Source: Hygrophila difformis
Lineage: Eukaryota; Streptophyta; Magnoliopsida; Lamiales; Acanthaceae
Direction: 5' to 3'
Assembly (NCBI GenBank): GCA_030278955.1
Contig: JAOANR010000010.1
Coordinates: 16,847,086 to 16,911,085, forward strand
DNA length: 64,000 nucleotides
Part shown: positions 31,270 through 43,018 of the stretch, piece after piece
Position numbering within the stretch: position 1 is the first letter of the stretch
Layout: every line of letters begins with the position of its first letter
The notes under the pieces: model-generated
What the model was told of the DNA's origin: nothing
Seen by the model: the letters and a program-made list of their open reading frames with translations, nothing else
The model's database searches: none
Program-made: the position numbers and the translations under genes

Positions 31270-31489
31270 GGGATTATCGACACATTATTCCTATTGTTCT
31301 CTTTCCTATTTTCCCGAACTATTTTCAGGATCTTTGCTACTTGTCGCTTGTACCGAAAAAAAAAAATTCTACTAGGCAATAAGTCACAAACACCTATTTT
31401 ATACACCATCTTTATATCTTATCAAAGCGCCGACAGACAAACAACGTATCTACTTCTGCATAACAAATCGACAAGTACCTCGAACCCGA
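31270..31489 (+). other. Spacer between accessory ORF and pol; site of the missing gag, element C
   Basis: AT-rich, no ORF of note. The pol frame opens in the Asn/Gln/Pro-rich tail normally found at the end of Gag, so capsid and zinc knuckle were probably deleted here. Confidence 0.55.
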
Positions 31490-31516
31490 CTTGAGAACAT
31501 CACAAAGAGAGAAGAT

Positions 31517-34500
31517 TTGGTCATTGGACCTAACGAGCCGTTCAACCAGGGAGGTAGAAACGGCAACAATCAAGGATATCGGCCTCCTCCGAATCCGAAC
31601 CAACGCCCTCCGAACCAGCAACAAAATGCAAATCCAAATCAAAACCAGCCAGCCAATCAAGGGAGGCCGATGGGGAGGTTGAACGTGATCAACCAGGCTG
31701 ACATACTCGCGCAGGGTGACGTGATGGCAGGTACTTTCCATGTCCTAAGTACTCCACTTAGAGTCTTATTTGATTCCGGAGCCAGTTGTTCGATTGTATC
31801 TTCGAGAGTCGTAACTGAACTAGATCTACCTAAGTGCGAGATGATTAGCTTAGGCATCCAACTGCCCTCTGGAGAGGTAATAGCATGCTCTATACGCTAC
31901 AATGGAATACCTGTAGTAATAAAGAACGTAGAGTTTTTCGCAAACTTAGTAGAGTTCAACGTCAGAGACTTTGACATCATACTAGGAATGGATTGGCTAA
32001 CCCGGTATAAGGCCGTGATCGAGTGCCAAAAGCAAAAGATCACGCTGTCGAAAAGTAGGGGAAAAAGAGTCATCTTCTACTCTCAACCCCCTAAGAAATC
32101 TAACAAGATAGTCAACGTCCTAGAGTTATGTAGCCTAATGCGTAAGGGCCACGCGTTATACGCATGCTACGTTCATAACCTCGAGGCTGAAGGAGTAAAG
32201 ATAGACAACATTCCGGTGGTAAGAGAGTACCCGGATGTGTTCCCGGAAGACGTTCCCGGCATGCCCCCTGAGAGGGATCTCGAGTTCACCATAGATCTCA
32301 TCCCGGGAACGGAACCTGTCTCAAAGGCTCCTTACCGCATGGCGCCACCGGAGATGAAGGAGCTAAAGGAGCAGCTCGAAGAATTGCTGGAAAAGGGATA
32401 TATCGGACTGACTACGTCTCCATGGGGAGCACCGGTCTTTTTCGTCAAGAAAAATGATGGGAGTTTGCGACTGTGTATCGACTATAGAGGACTTAATCAA
32501 GTCACTATCAAGAACAAGTACCCGTTGCCCAGAATCGAGGATCTGTTCGACCAGCTGAAGGGAGCTACTGTGTTCTCCAAGATCGACCTGCGTTCGGGAT
32601 ATCATCAACTGCGAATCGCTGAGAAGGACATCCCAAAGACAGCATTCAGGACTCGCTATGGACACTACGAATTCACAGTACTGTCATTCGGACTAACGAA
32701 CGCCCCGGCAATGTTCATGAACCTCATGAACAACGTGTTTCGAGGGCTATTAGATCAATGCGTAGTGGTATTCATAGACGACATCTTGATCTACTCAAGG
32801 GACGAGGAAGAACATTCCGAGCACTTACATAAAGTGCTGAGGATCCTCCGAGAAAATCAGCTATACGGGAAGTTGTCCAAATGCGACTTCTGGCTGAGGG
32901 AAGTAACATTCCTTGGGCATATCGTATCCGCCAGCGGAGTGGCGGTAGACCCGGCAAAGATCTCGGCAGTAACCGAGTGGGTACCACCGAAGAGCCCAAC
33001 GGAGATAAGAAGTTTTCTCGGACTGGCGGGCTACTACAGGCGATTTGTCCAGGACTTCTCCAAAATCGCCCGCCCATTGACCCAACTGCTGAAGAAGGGG
33101 GTGAAGTACGACTGGACTGGCGAGTGCGAAGCCGCATTCCAGGAGCTGAAGAAACGACTTACCACGGCGCCAGTGTTGGCGTTACCATCAGAGAATGGAG
33201 ACTTCGAGGTGTATAGCGACGCCTCGAGAGAAGGACTGGGATGCGTACTAATGCAGGATCAAAGAGTCATAGCGTACGCATCACGACAGCTAAAACCACA
33301 CGAGCAGAACTATCCGACGCACGACCTAGAACTGGCCGCGGTCGTGTTCGCCCTGAAAATTTGGAGACACTATCTCTATGGGCGGAAGTGCCGGATGTTC
33401 ACCGACCATGAGAGCCTCAAGTACATATTCACGCAAAGAGAACTGAACTTGAGGCAGAGGAGATGGTTGGAGCTGATCAAAGATTACGACCTGGAAGTCG
33501 CGTATCACGAGGGCAAGGCCAACGTCGTGGCCGACGCCTTGAGTCGGAAGACGCAACACGTCACGAACTCACTGGTGATACCGGCCGAATTGTACAGAGA
33601 TTTGGCGAAATTAAGCCTGGAACTGGTGCATCCCGGTACGGTAACCGAGGTCGTCAACGCGATGGCAGTAAGGCCTACCGTATTCGAAGAGATACGACTC
33701 GCCCAATCGAGTGACGAAAAGTTGGAGGAAATAAGGAGGAGCATTGCCGAAGGAAAGGCAATGGATTTCAAGATTCACGAGGACGGGAGCATCCGCTTCA
33801 GGGGAAGGTGGTGTATACCGCGGGAGTCCGCGGATCTGAAGAAGAAGGTGATGGAGGAAGGCCATAGCACCCCCTACTCGGTTCACCCCGGAGGGGATAA
33901 GCTATACAAGGACTTGAAGAAAAATTATTGGTGGCCGAACATGAAGAGAGAGGTGGCCGAGTTCGTGGCAAGGTGTCTTACCTACCAGAAGATCAAGGCA
34001 GTACGGCAAAAGCCCTTAGGATTAATGCAACCATTGAAGATCCCAAGCTGGAAGTGGGACAGTATCTCCATGGATTTCGTTTCAGGGTTACCACGTTCGC
34101 CAAAGGGGATGAATAAGATCTGGGTGATCGTGGATAGGTTAACGAAGGCCGCCATCTTCATCCCGATGAAGGACACTTGGACAATGGACCAACTAGCAAG
34201 AGCATATGTAGACAATGTGGTACGCCGGCACGGGGTGCCACATGACATCATCTCGGATAGGGATAGCAGATTCGTCTCCCAGTTTTGGACCAAGCTGCAA
34301 GAAGCTCTGGGAACGCAGATAAAAATGAGTACGGCGTTCCACCATATGACAGATGGGCAGACGGAGCGAACAATACAAATGCTGGAGGACATGTTGAGGG
34401 CCTGTGTGTTGGAATTCAAGGGAAGTTGGGAGCACCATTTACCCTTGATCGAGTTCTCCTACAACAACAGTTACCATGCGAGCATCGGCATGGCGCCCTT

Positions 34501-34825
34501 CGAGGCACTGTATGGACGAAGATGCCGGAGCCCATTGAGTTGGGAAGAGAACGATCGAATAATGACAGTAGGACCACAACTGGTGGAGGACATGGCTCAG
34601 CAAGTTAAGGTTATCCAGGGGAAGATGAGAGCCGCTCAGGACCGGCAAAAGAGTTATGCGGATGTGAGACGGCAGGACTTGGAATTCCAAGTCGGTGACA
34701 AGGTCATGCTGAAAGTCTTACCGATGAAGGGCGTAATGCGCTTTGGCAAGCGAGGGAAACTGAGCCCACGTTACATGGGGCCATATGAGATCCTCGAGAG
34801 AGTGGGGAATCTACGTACCGGCTAG
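31517..34825 (+). CDS. pol: Pol polyprotein of element C: protease, RT, RNase H, integrase (1102 aa)
   Basis: The frame is open upstream to about 31481 without ATG, so it was once fused to Gag. Residues 1-65: Gag tail ([10 protein letters not shown]). About 70-180: aspartic protease, DSGA at 86-89. About 265-480: reverse transcriptase with [18 protein letters not shown] and catalytic FIDD (419-422). About 555-680: RNase H (VYSDAS, FTDHESL, DALSRK). About 780-830: integrase zinc region HHCC, but the last Cys is Tyr (CLTY). Core DDE: D853, D914, E950, spacing 35. The usual HPQTDGQ motif reads HHMTDGQ. The frame ends LRTG at 34825, just before the chromodomain, through a 1-bp shift. It would reverse-transcribe and integrate retroelement DNA if complemented; the integrase is probably impaired. 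Closest to Tekay/Del. Confidence 0.95.
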   Translation: MVIGPNEPFNQGGRNGNNQGYRPPPNPNQRPPNQQQNANPNQNQPANQGRPMGRLNVINQADILAQGDVMAGTFHVLSTPLRVLFDSGASCSIVSSRVVTELDLPKCEMISLGIQLPSGEVIACSIRYNGIPVVIKNVEFFANLVEFNVRDFDIILGMDWLTRYKAVIECQKQKITLSKSRGKRVIFYSQPPKKSNKIVNVLELCSLMRKGHALYACYVHNLEAEGVKIDNIPVVREYPDVFPEDVPGMPPERDLEFTIDLIPGTEPVSKAPYRMAPPEMKELKEQLEELLEKGYIGLTTSPWGAPVFFVKKNDGSLRLCIDYRGLNQVTIKNKYPLPRIEDLFDQLKGATVFSKIDLRSGYHQLRIAEKDIPKTAFRTRYGHYEFTVLSFGLTNAPAMFMNLMNNVFRGLLDQCVVVFIDDILIYSRDEEEHSEHLHKVLRILRENQLYGKLSKCDFWLREVTFLGHIVSASGVAVDPAKISAVTEWVPPKSPTEIRSFLGLAGYYRRFVQDFSKIARPLTQLLKKGVKYDWTGECEAAFQELKKRLTTAPVLALPSENGDFEVYSDASREGLGCVLMQDQRVIAYASRQLKPHEQNYPTHDLELAAVVFALKIWRHYLYGRKCRMFTDHESLKYIFTQRELNLRQRRWLELIKDYDLEVAYHEGKANVVADALSRKTQHVTNSLVIPAELYRDLAKLSLELVHPGTVTEVVNAMAVRPTVFEEIRLAQSSDEKLEEIRRSIAEGKAMDFKIHEDGSIRFRGRWCIPRESADLKKKVMEEGHSTPYSVHPGGDKLYKDLKKNYWWPNMKREVAEFVARCLTYQKIKAVRQKPLGLMQPLKIPSWKWDSISMDFVSGLPRSPKGMNKIWVIVDRLTKAAIFIPMKDTWTMDQLARAYVDNVVRRHGVPHDIISDRDSRFVSQFWTKLQEALGTQIKMSTAFHHMTDGQTERTIQMLEDMLRACVLEFKGSWEHHLPLIEFSYNNSYHASIGMAPFEALYGRRCRSPLSWEENDRIMTVGPQLVEDMAQQVKVIQGKMRAAQDRQKSYADVRRQDLEFQVGDKVMLKVLPMKGVMRFGKRGKLSPRYMGPYEILERVGNLRTG

Positions 34826-35148
34826 CACTGCCGCCTCAACTAACACGCGTCCATAACGTGTTTCACGTCTCCCAACTGAACAAGTATGTGCCCGACACGT
34901 CGCATGTACTCCAACCGGACGTAATCGAATTGGATGATGACTTGACCTATGAAGAAACCCCGGTGCAAATACTCGACTACAAGGAAAGGGTGACAAGGAA
35001 TAAATCTGTAAAGATGGTCAAGGTCCTGTGGTCTAACCACGAGACAGAAACGGCGACCTGGGAATTGGAAGCCGACATGAGACAACGTTACCCTACCCTC
35101 TTCCAAGACGACCCGACCACAGTTATGGGGACAAAACTGTATTCTTAA
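34813..35148 (+). pseudogene. Out-of-frame chromodomain tail of pol, element C
   Basis: Continues pol in the +1 frame: [22 protein letters not shown], then the chromodomain (EETPVQILDYKERVTRN, VLWSNHETETATWELE) and RYPTLFQDDPTTVMG. The first ATG-like start is not the true one; the piece belongs to the end of integrase. Loss of this tail by frameshift would remove chromatin targeting. Confidence 0.85.
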
Positions 35149-35158
35149 GGGGGGAGGA
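35116..35158 (+). other. Degenerate hairpin and polypurine tract, element C
   Basis: ACAGTTATGGGGACAAAACTG keeps only the outer five pairs of the hairpin seen in A, B and B2. CTTAAGGGGGGAGGA follows, directly before the LTR at 35159. Confidence 0.8.
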
Positions 35159-37927
35159 TGTAACACCCGAGGAAAAACAAATTCAAATTGTTTTGAACTA
35201 CGTCATGACTTGATCCCTTCACAGGGTACGTAGGCAGCTTGGAACTAATTTCTAAGTTCAGTCATACAATAAATCACAAAATAAAAACATAACCGAAAGC
35301 ATCCCATCATTAAACCCGAAGAAACCAAAACACAACTTCAGTAAAATCATTAAGGAAGGACGGGACGAGTTTAAGTAGACGAATTATCATACGGGAGTTA
35401 GATCGAATTCGTAGATAAACCCACATGAGAATTTCGAGTCGGGATTGACCCAAAAAGTCGGACCAAGAGCGCGAAGGATAGAAACCCGATCGAGAAGAGG
35501 AAGAAAAGAACCGACGCACCACACAAACCGCCCGAACCGGCCGGTTCGGGCGGCGCGCACCCCGCGCGCATGCGCGCGGCCACCGCGCGGCCAAAGGGAG
35601 TCGCGTCCCTGGATGGTTCGCGCGTACACCGCGCGGACAAAGGCCTATGTGCGCGTCACCAGCGCGCCAGAGGTGCAGGAGGTGTAAACTTTCCTTCCAT
35701 GGCGATTTCCTTGCCAAAAATCCGACCTTTATCGGTGGCAAGCCGATCACAGCCTTAGGGAAAGGCTTAAAGTCGGATTTGGGCGCCCCTTTCCACCACT
35801 TTACAGAAAACAAACCCTAGACCTCCCACCCATCCTCTCCAAGCAAGAAAACCTCTTCGACTCCACTTCCGGTGAGCATTCCGGCAACGACAAGGCAAAC
35901 GGGACAAAGCCTCTGCATTTACCTAAACCTTTGGTAAGTCATGGTATAGTGTTTAGTTCGTCCCTAAACCTTGAAAACTCGAAATCTAACATCTTTTCCC
36001 TTGCTACGATTTCACGTCGGGGGACGAACGAAAAGCGATCGGAGAAGTTGGCCGTTCGTCGCAACACTAGGATCTCCGGAAACCCTTTTCAGTGACCCCA
36101 TCCTCATTCTAAGTAAGTTAAAACCTTACTCACAAATTTTCGTGGTTGTTTGTTGTTTAAAACTCGAGATATAGGCTTGTAAAAAAAAAAATCGGTTTTC
36201 AAAAACCCTATTTTCGTCCAATTTCAATGACTCGCCTAAAACTTGACCTTCGGGAATTCAAACCGAAAACTTTTCAACATAAACGTTGTTCCTAACACCT
36301 CTATCTATCTTGTGTCCAAATTTCAGCCATTGACATTAAGATTTGCTATCCCAAATCTCGCCGTAAACTTTCTGTGACAACCCGAACATTTTTAAACTGT
36401 GACAGTTTTCCTTACTCAACTTGATGCATGTTTTTCACCCATTTTCCAAATGATTTAACTTTGCATTCCTAAACAAAAGTTGTAGATAATTGTGTCTAGA
36501 TTATGCATATAAAATTTCACGGATTTTGGTGGTCATTTGATATGTCAAACGGTCGAATATTCAGAACTGCTTTAAAACTGTTTCGAAGCCCGCGAGTATA
36601 CAGTGGGTTGTGGTCGATTTTTGAGTACCAAGAATTCATTATTTCCAAATTCTTAAAACATGAAAGTTGTTTCTTAACGTGTTTTGTAGTTACTGTAAAT
36701 ATTTCGCATCAATTGGTTTTGAAATGAATTTTTAATCGAAGTTGCACGAACCTGTGTCGGAACCAGTTTTTAAGACAGAAATCATTCTTTGCAATGAAGT
36801 CGGATTTCGACTCACTTCGGAACCTTATTTCCAAAAACGTAAAACATGAAAGTTGTTCGTGTGTGTGTTGTTGAACTACTGTAAAAATTTCAGAATTTTT
36901 GGTGTAAAGACGAATTTTTAATTAAGGAAGGCGTAAACTGCCTCGAATAGGATTTTTCGAACTTGGGAAAACTCGAACTATGAAAATGCGATATCGATCA
37001 TTTGATAATATTGAAATACGAACTTTCGAAAAATCCCGTTCACTAGGCTGAGCCGATCTTCATGCTATCATTATCTTTGAGACTGCCTCGTTAGTGGTCT
37101 CCTTACTATCTGAGATTGCCTCGTTAGTGATCTCGCGCGCTGTGTTTTGGATCACCTCGTTAGTGGTCCTACTATCTTTTTGAGACTGCCTCGTTAGTGG
37201 TCTCCCATTGTTTGGACTGCCTCGTTAGTGGTCCTATGTTGAGATTTCCTCGTTAGTGATCTCCCGGTATGGTGTCCTCTTCTTAGTCTACGGGATAAAA
37301 TGTAAAAGACTTGCGTGAGTGTTCCATTATGCTTAAATCGTACTTATCATGTTTTTAATTATGTATTTAAAATTATGCATCTTAAATTATTCTTTAAATT
37401 ACGCTTTTAAAATTAAGTCCTTTAATCATGTTTTTCCGCTGCAAATAAATTATGTATTTTAACTTTACGTATGGTAAGCGAAATCTTTAGTTTAAACACA
37501 TGTAACCCCTTTTATTTGTTAGTTAGGGATTAACTTACTCAGTATATCTTTATACTGACAACCGTTGTCATTTCCTTTTTACAGAGTATGTCGAGTGACG
37601 CATGCACGCGCATTTGGGGGGATATATTTGTGAACATTTTTATTTACTGCATCATACTACTGTCTTATCGGGTCTGTTAAACCCGAGGTTTTGGCCGTGT
37701 TGGCCGTGATTACTTTTCCGCTGCATTTACCTTATCCATGCATGATGATTTTTACTATCGTACTTTGATTGAAGTATTAATAAATTTCCGGATTCATTGT
37801 TGAATGTTTTTAAAACTTTGTATACCCATAAGCCTTGCACCTCCTTAGCGAGCTCGGGAATCCGTGTCTTGCTAGGGAGATGCGGCGGTGACACCTCGGC
37901 CTGGGTTACCAAATCCGGGGTGTTACA
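35159..37927 (+). repeat. Element C 3' LTR
   Basis: TGTAACACCCGAGG...GGGGTGTTACA. Contains a 26-bp perfect palindrome (35528-35553), an extra CGCGCG block (about 35566-35590) missing from the 5' LTR, donor near 35934, stem-loop array 37079-37263 and acceptor near 37584. Confidence 0.94.
37079..37263 (+). repeat. Stem-loop array, loop GCCTCGTTAGTG type (element C 3' LTR)
   Basis: Six units, arms as in the 5' copy; one unit reads CACCTCGTTAGTG. Confidence 0.85.
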
Positions 37928-37932
37928 CCTTA
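37928..37932. repeat. Right target-site duplication of element C (CCTTA)
   Basis: Matches 27661-27665. Confidence 0.95.
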
Positions 37933-38753
37933 GCTTCTCAGAGTAATTTCTTCAATTATTTGTAAGAAATAATAGTCATGTAAGTATATCAAGATGAAAT
38001 TGCTATTCAAAATCCTTGACTTATCTGGACTACTCAGATTCATACAGATGTATTAGCATAAGAATTCTCTGTAAACAATTCTGAATACCCATGACTTAAC
38101 TCAGGATTAATGAAAATTAGTAAGTTGCCTAACCTCCTACTCATAGCATATGATTAGAAAATCATAAAGTTATGAACCCTGGAAGTTAACTCTTCCAAAT
38201 TCTCATTAATTCTTAGAACAAAAGATGACTTTTGAAACATCTTTCCCTTTTAAAAGACAGGTACTAAACGTCCAACTTAAGAACAAGTTTGTTCTTAATC
38301 ACCCTGAGTAAAAGATGTTTTGAGAAAACTTATATCATCTTCTCCCTCAATGTGTCAGTGACAGTACTTTTATGAATTTCAAGTATGAAATGTGAATTTG
38401 TATTAAGAAGTAGGAATACTTCAACATAATCTGGGAATTATCCCAAAATATCATAGATATAAGTAGTAATATATGTATTAAGAAACGGTGAGGGTTCTGA
38501 ATTCTCTTAATCAAAATGCTAGAATGCTCCAAGAATATAGAGTAGGAGCTAGACAAAATTAGAAAATTACTTCCTATGAAAAAGATTTGAGAAATAAGTC
38601 TGCAAAGCAAGTGTCCAAGATAGCTCGCAGTAACTATCTTGGGTTTCAAACTATGAACATTCCAATTTTCCGCGCGCTATATCTGTACAGCGTGGAGGGA
38701 GCTATTGTTCAATTAATGTCCCTCAGATTTAGTTAATACAGAGAATTGAATCC

Positions 38754-39088
38754 CTCGCAGTATAATCTGGAAGAATGCAGCGAGATTACTCAATTCTTGT
38801 TTATAGAATAGGGGTTATTGCTTATAAAAAAAATGAATATTTGGCATCCCCAAGGATGGGAACCAATTCCACGCTATATCAGGATAATTCCCTCGCTTTG
38901 TCAAAATGACATTGCGAGGGTCTTGACATAACTTGTTTAAGAATAAAGTTGTTAGGATAATTTCTCGCGCCATCTTTTACGAATGCAGCGAGGTTAAATC
39001 CTTATATGAAGGTGAATATCAAAACTCTGTGTTTGATTATGATTCTTTCTCGCTTCACCCTTTCATTGAGAATGTTGCGAGAAAAGAA
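38754..39088 (-). repeat. Four CTCGC/GCGAG stem-loops in the element D LTR
   Basis: Arms: CTCGC/GCGAG (38754-38784), CCCTCGC/GCGAGGG (38890-38920), CTCGC/GCGAG (38964-38992), and TTCTTTCTCGC with a GCGAGAAAAGAA partner (39043-39088). Two loops share GAATGCAGCGAG. They lie 0.8-1.1 kb downstream of the TATA box. Confidence 0.65.
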
Positions 39089-39880
39089 TTATGACCTTTT
39101 GTAAGGTTAAGTACTCAGAATATTGAATTCTTAAGGATTATCACACCATGTTTAACACTGCGTGGGTCCTTAGGAACTTCGAATAATCCTAAACACTAAT
39201 CTTTGGAAGTTGCATTGAGAATTTAGATCTGAGTATACTTAACAGTTGAACTTTCATGAATTCAATAATTCTGCCAAGAAAGTACCTAACTCGATAATAA
39301 CATTCAGATTTCCTGAGAATTATTGTCAAACAGTTTATAATTCGAAAACTGATTCAATCTTGCATCTGTAAATTTGACTAACATCTTCCTGAATTCTCAA
39401 AACAAACGTTTAAACTGAGGTCTATACAACTCTCAAGCAGAATTAAAATATACCATATCCAAGTACTCATTCAGAATTTCAACCGAAAGATGAAAACAGC
39501 AGATCAGAGGTTCAATCTTCCTTCATATATAATGAGTTGCAAAGAAATTAAAAATGAGTACACCTGGAAATCTAATTGAAATCAGAATATTGCGAATTTG
39601 ATCGAAGAAGTCGGAAAAACTAGATGGCGATCGTCATAACGGATGAACAAAAGCATTCCGATAGCGAATCCTTCTTTCCAGAGTACTCTCAAAACTATTC
39701 TACTAACATAATTCGAAGAAAACTAACTGCGAAATCAAATTACAAATCTGAAGAACATGGATTAAAATTGCAGAAAAGTAAACCCTAGCTAACCTGCCTA
39801 CTGAATTCTAAAATGAACGGGAGAGAAAAACGATCTATTCTCTTCGTCCTCCAGTTGTTTGAGCTGATCTCCCAAAAGGT

Positions 39881-39890
39881 CTATTTATAG
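39881..39890 (-). promoter_or_regulatory. TATA box of the element D LTR
   Basis: CTATAAATAG on the minus strand, the best TATA match in this LTR. Confidence 0.6.
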
Positions 39891-40451
39891 ATCAGCAGAA
39901 ATAATTGCCTCCTGATTAGGTGATAACTGCTCGCACTCGGAATAGCTCTCCTCACGCCTTGTCCCAGTTCCTTCAAAGCGTGAGTCAAAATAAAGTTATC
40001 TTTCTTATTAGGGCGAGACTTCACAATCTTCTTCAGGCAAACTTCTTCTCGCCATAACTCTTACAGCTTTTTAGCTTGTGCAGACTCCCTTCTCACTCTG
40101 AACATTTTCCTTAAATCTATCCAGATTTCACCTTTAAGTTCTCGCACCAGTTCTTGTTTTTCCTCGCGATGTCTATCTTCATCTCTCTCAGCCTTTCAAC
40201 TTACCTTCCTGCTTAATGACAAAGCGAGAGTCATATCAGATAAAAACATAGCGTGCGAAACTTATAATAAAATCTAAGAATTTCAAGCCATTTTTATAAA
40301 ATTTCCAATTTCCTCGCATTCTTGGTTTTTCCAAAATCTTTTCATATCTTCTCCGATTATTCATTGAAAACTTATGAAAACATGAACAGAAAATCGTCAT
40401 CAAGACACTAAATTTGACGCAAATGACAGCTATGAATGACTGTCATCACCA

Positions 40452-40490
40452 TCCTGACATTTAGAACCACTTGTCCTCAAGTGGTAAGAA
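40452..40490 (-). other. Hairpin and degenerate polypurine tract, element D
   Basis: Minus strand: ACCACTTG-AGGA-CAAGTGGT perfect 8-bp hairpin (40466-40485), then TTCTAAATGTCAGGA before the LTR. Same arrangement as element E at 49114-49147. Confidence 0.75.
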
Positions 40491-41476
40491 ACTTATAAAG
40501 TCAAAGAACAAGTCCAATTTGTGGCTTCCAAGATTAGGTGTTTATGTAAGGCTTTTCCTGGATCATTACCTTTTCTTTTCCAACTATTTCAAGCTCGACT
40601 CTCTCAACGGATTGATGCTTCATACCTGACTTTTAATTTACCAGACTTCATAAAAGCATTAACAAAAGTGATTTGCATTTTTTTTTTGTGAACTATTGTT
40701 CTGCCCCTCAGTTAGTCAAATTTCTCTTCTCACGCTCAATCCTATCCAACTTATGTGCATACCTTGCGCTTCTGAATCCTTAGCCAAAAAGAATGAGAGA
40801 ATATATATTTTTTTTATCATCATCAAAAAAAAATTATAATCAAAGGGTGAATTTTCGTGGCTTTCAATAGCTTAGTTTCACATTATGAGGAGGAATCGCA
40901 TGACCTAACATTGCATATGAAACTTCAACTCCCCTACCCTTGACTTTGCTCTTTTAGAGTTCTTCAACTCATAAGTCAGAGGGGCAGCTGTGCCAGCTAC
41001 TTATATCCACATTATTTTACCACGTTTGTTTATGCAGTTTCCCTTGTTTTAGCTTTGGATTCGTACTTCACTCAGTATGCACACTCATCTTCTAGGATGG
41101 TATGCAAATCACTAAAGTCAATACAATCACAAAATCTTCAACCTATTTATCCAGTAATGACATCAATCAATCTTAAGGTTCACAACTCTCAACAGTTGTC
41201 AAGAGCGGCTCTACATGCAGTCAGAGTCTATAAAGTGAATGTCTCTATGGTCAGCCACTTAGACTAGTCTTCTACTTCTTCACTAGTTTCCTATCCCACT
41301 TGAGTTTCTGGTTAGATTAGACATAACTTGGAATTCAATCTCACAAAATAGCTCTCACATTAACTCTATCCTAAGTAAGATTCATGCTTTGAGAAAGAAA
41401 TGGAAACAAAGAAAAAGAAAAATGAGAAGAACAATAAACAAAAGAGAAAAAGGATTTCAAAAACTCCCCTGTGATC
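40491..41476 (-). other. Element D 3' untranslated interior
   Basis: AT-rich, no supported ORF. Lies between the end of the third ORF and the polypurine tract. Confidence 0.5.
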
Positions 41477-42240
41477 TTAGGATGGACCTGCATCACTGCC
41501 TGAATCTTTTGGTGGCATTGATGGTGGCTTCTTCAAGTCTGAAACTAGGTTGGCAAGGATGTCTACTAATCTTGTACTATTTTGCTGCTCCTGCCTCCTC
41601 AGCTCCATCTCCCTTTCTTGTTCCTGTCTTCTTTCCTCAAGTTCTTCTTTCCTTAATCTTTTGAATCTTTCCATCTCCTCTCTCCTCATTCTTTCTTGCC
41701 TATCCCATTCTTCCTTCCTTATCTCTCCTGTCTGTCCATCTCCTCCTTCCTGAGTTTCTCTTCAGTCTGAATTCTGGTATGCTCAAGCTCTATCCTTTTC
41801 TGTTCCATATCCCTCTGTATGTGCTTATCTTCTGACATAGTTCTCACTAGCATCTCCATGGACTCTGCAAAACTTTGGATTGAAGTACTCATATTCTGAG
41901 ATTCATCCACAGACACTGTGTTCCTTATCGGTTGTCTCAGAGGTTGAGATGGTGCAGAAGTATTCTCAAACTCCTCATCTTCAGGAATAAGATTCAATGC
42001 AGGAGATGCTGCTGAAATCTTTGTCCTTTTCACTGCAGCTCTAGATTGAGATGATTTTGATTTTGAAAGAATCTTGACTCGTTTCGCCTTAGGAGATGAT
42101 ACTTTTGATCCTGATCCTTCAGAAGTTTGTTCCTCTAGATCTAGCATTTGGTAAACCAACTCTCCCCTCAGGGTGTCTACTGGTAATGGAATAGGAGGAT
42201 CTATTTTTATGATCTCTGCTAAAAATGGTGTTATTGACAC
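41477..42240 (-). pseudogene. C-terminal part of the element D third ORF (charged coiled coil)
   Basis: Directly follows 42244-42753 in the same frame after one TAA. Starts SITPFLAEIIKIDPPIPLP, then a basic Ser/Lys region (KAKRVKILSKSKSSQSRAAV), then a long charged helix (MEQKRIELEHTRIQTEEKL, and after a frameshift near 41690-41740 EEMERFKRLRKEELEERR), ending SDAGPS. Strong coiled-coil character, no enzymatic motif. In Athila elements this position holds the so-called env-like or ORF3 protein, whose role is unknown. Decayed. Confidence 0.6.
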
Positions 42241-42243
42241 TCC

Positions 42244-42753
42244 TTATTTTTCACAAAGCCTTCTAATAAGATTTGGGTAGGCTAATGCTGCATCTTCCCC
42301 AACTCTTGACTTCATGAAACTGAGGACATGATGTGCAGCACTACACTTTCTTCCTGACCATAATAAAGCAAATACTTCAAAAGTTCCAGCAGAAGGCCCT
42401 TGGAAATTAGTAGTGGGTCTGAGCTTCGAGTAATAGAAATTAAGTGTTGGCAAGTACTCAGGTTTCAAATTCTTTAAGGGGATCTTATTCTGCTCAGTTC
42501 CTCTGTATGTTGAACAGAATCCTAATGCCATTTTCCTAGCATTAGTAAGGTTATTTCCTTGAGTCTTCTTCCTTAAAAGAACTTCAGACCTGACTTCCGG
42601 TTGTTCCAGCAGAGGTGCCTGTATCAAATCATTCAGAGTCTCCACAGTGACTTGCACTGTTTTACGCCTAATCCATGTTGTTTCAGCCTCTACATCGAAA
42701 TTAGCATAGAACTCCCTGGTCAATTCCACATAACCACATTTGTTGTTACTCAT
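42244..42753 (-). pseudogene. Plant-transposon-protein-type domain in the element D third ORF
   Basis: Contains YVELTREFYANF, TWIRRKTVQVTVETLNDLI, ALGFCSTYRGTEQNKIPLKN and FALLWSGRKCSAAHHVLSFM. The FYAN plus RxKxVxVxxExxNxxI pattern is that of the putative plant transposon protein domain (as I recall, PF20167), the same type as the antisense ORF of element B (20091-21423). It belongs to one long ORF with the segments at 41477-42240 and 43019-44304. ATG at 42753 may be internal. Function unknown. Confidence 0.6.
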
Positions 42754-43018
42754 TCATTGATCCTTCTCCAGTAGTTAATACACTTGTGACTCAAGCACTT
42801 AGGATGAAATCCTTTGTCTGGAACAATCATCTTGGACATTCCCAAGTAGTTCTATAATGCTTCTTTTCTTCCATTAAACTTAACCTTAATTTCTTCCTCA
42901 GTGAATTCAGTCTTTCTCAATGCTATCAGGAATTGATAACCTCACTTTTGGGCTATTCTTTCCCCAATAACTCCAAGGCAATAGCTCTGGGACTTCTTTT
43001 AGAAGTATCTGATTCACT
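42754..43018 (-). other. Damaged link in the element D third ORF
   Basis: Several stops. The shifted frame still reads LLPWSYWGKNSPKVRLSIP near 42920-42980, suggesting lost coding sequence. Confidence 0.4.

Larger units (their letters stand above)
27666..37927 (+). mobile_element. Element C: Ty3/gypsy chromovirus (Tekay/Del-type) with pol but no gag
   Basis: 10,262 bp with perfect TSD CCTTA. LTRs 27666-30372 (2,707 bp) and 35159-37927 (2,769 bp) are highly similar, differing by small indels, so insertion is fairly recent. Interior: initiator-Met primer site, accessory coiled-coil ORF, pol ORF of 1102 aa, frameshifted chromodomain, polypurine tract. The Gag capsid and zinc knuckle are missing. 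It is pol-only, the mirror image of A and B2. Confidence 0.95.
37933..40451 (-). repeat. Element D (Athila-like) 3' LTR, right part
   Basis: Minus-strand LTR start TGGTGATGACAG at 40451, just after a hairpin and degenerate polypurine tract. Going leftwards: U3, TATA box (39881-39890), leader, a series of CTCGC/GCGAG hairpins (38754-39088), then the break at element C. No coding sequence. With 26905-27660 the LTR is at least 3.2 kb. Confidence 0.7.

Noticed and set aside
31022..31375. 117-aa plus-strand ORF overlapping the accessory ORF of element C
   Set aside because: Shifted frame of the Ala/Pro-rich linker; the conserved frame is the one shared with element B.
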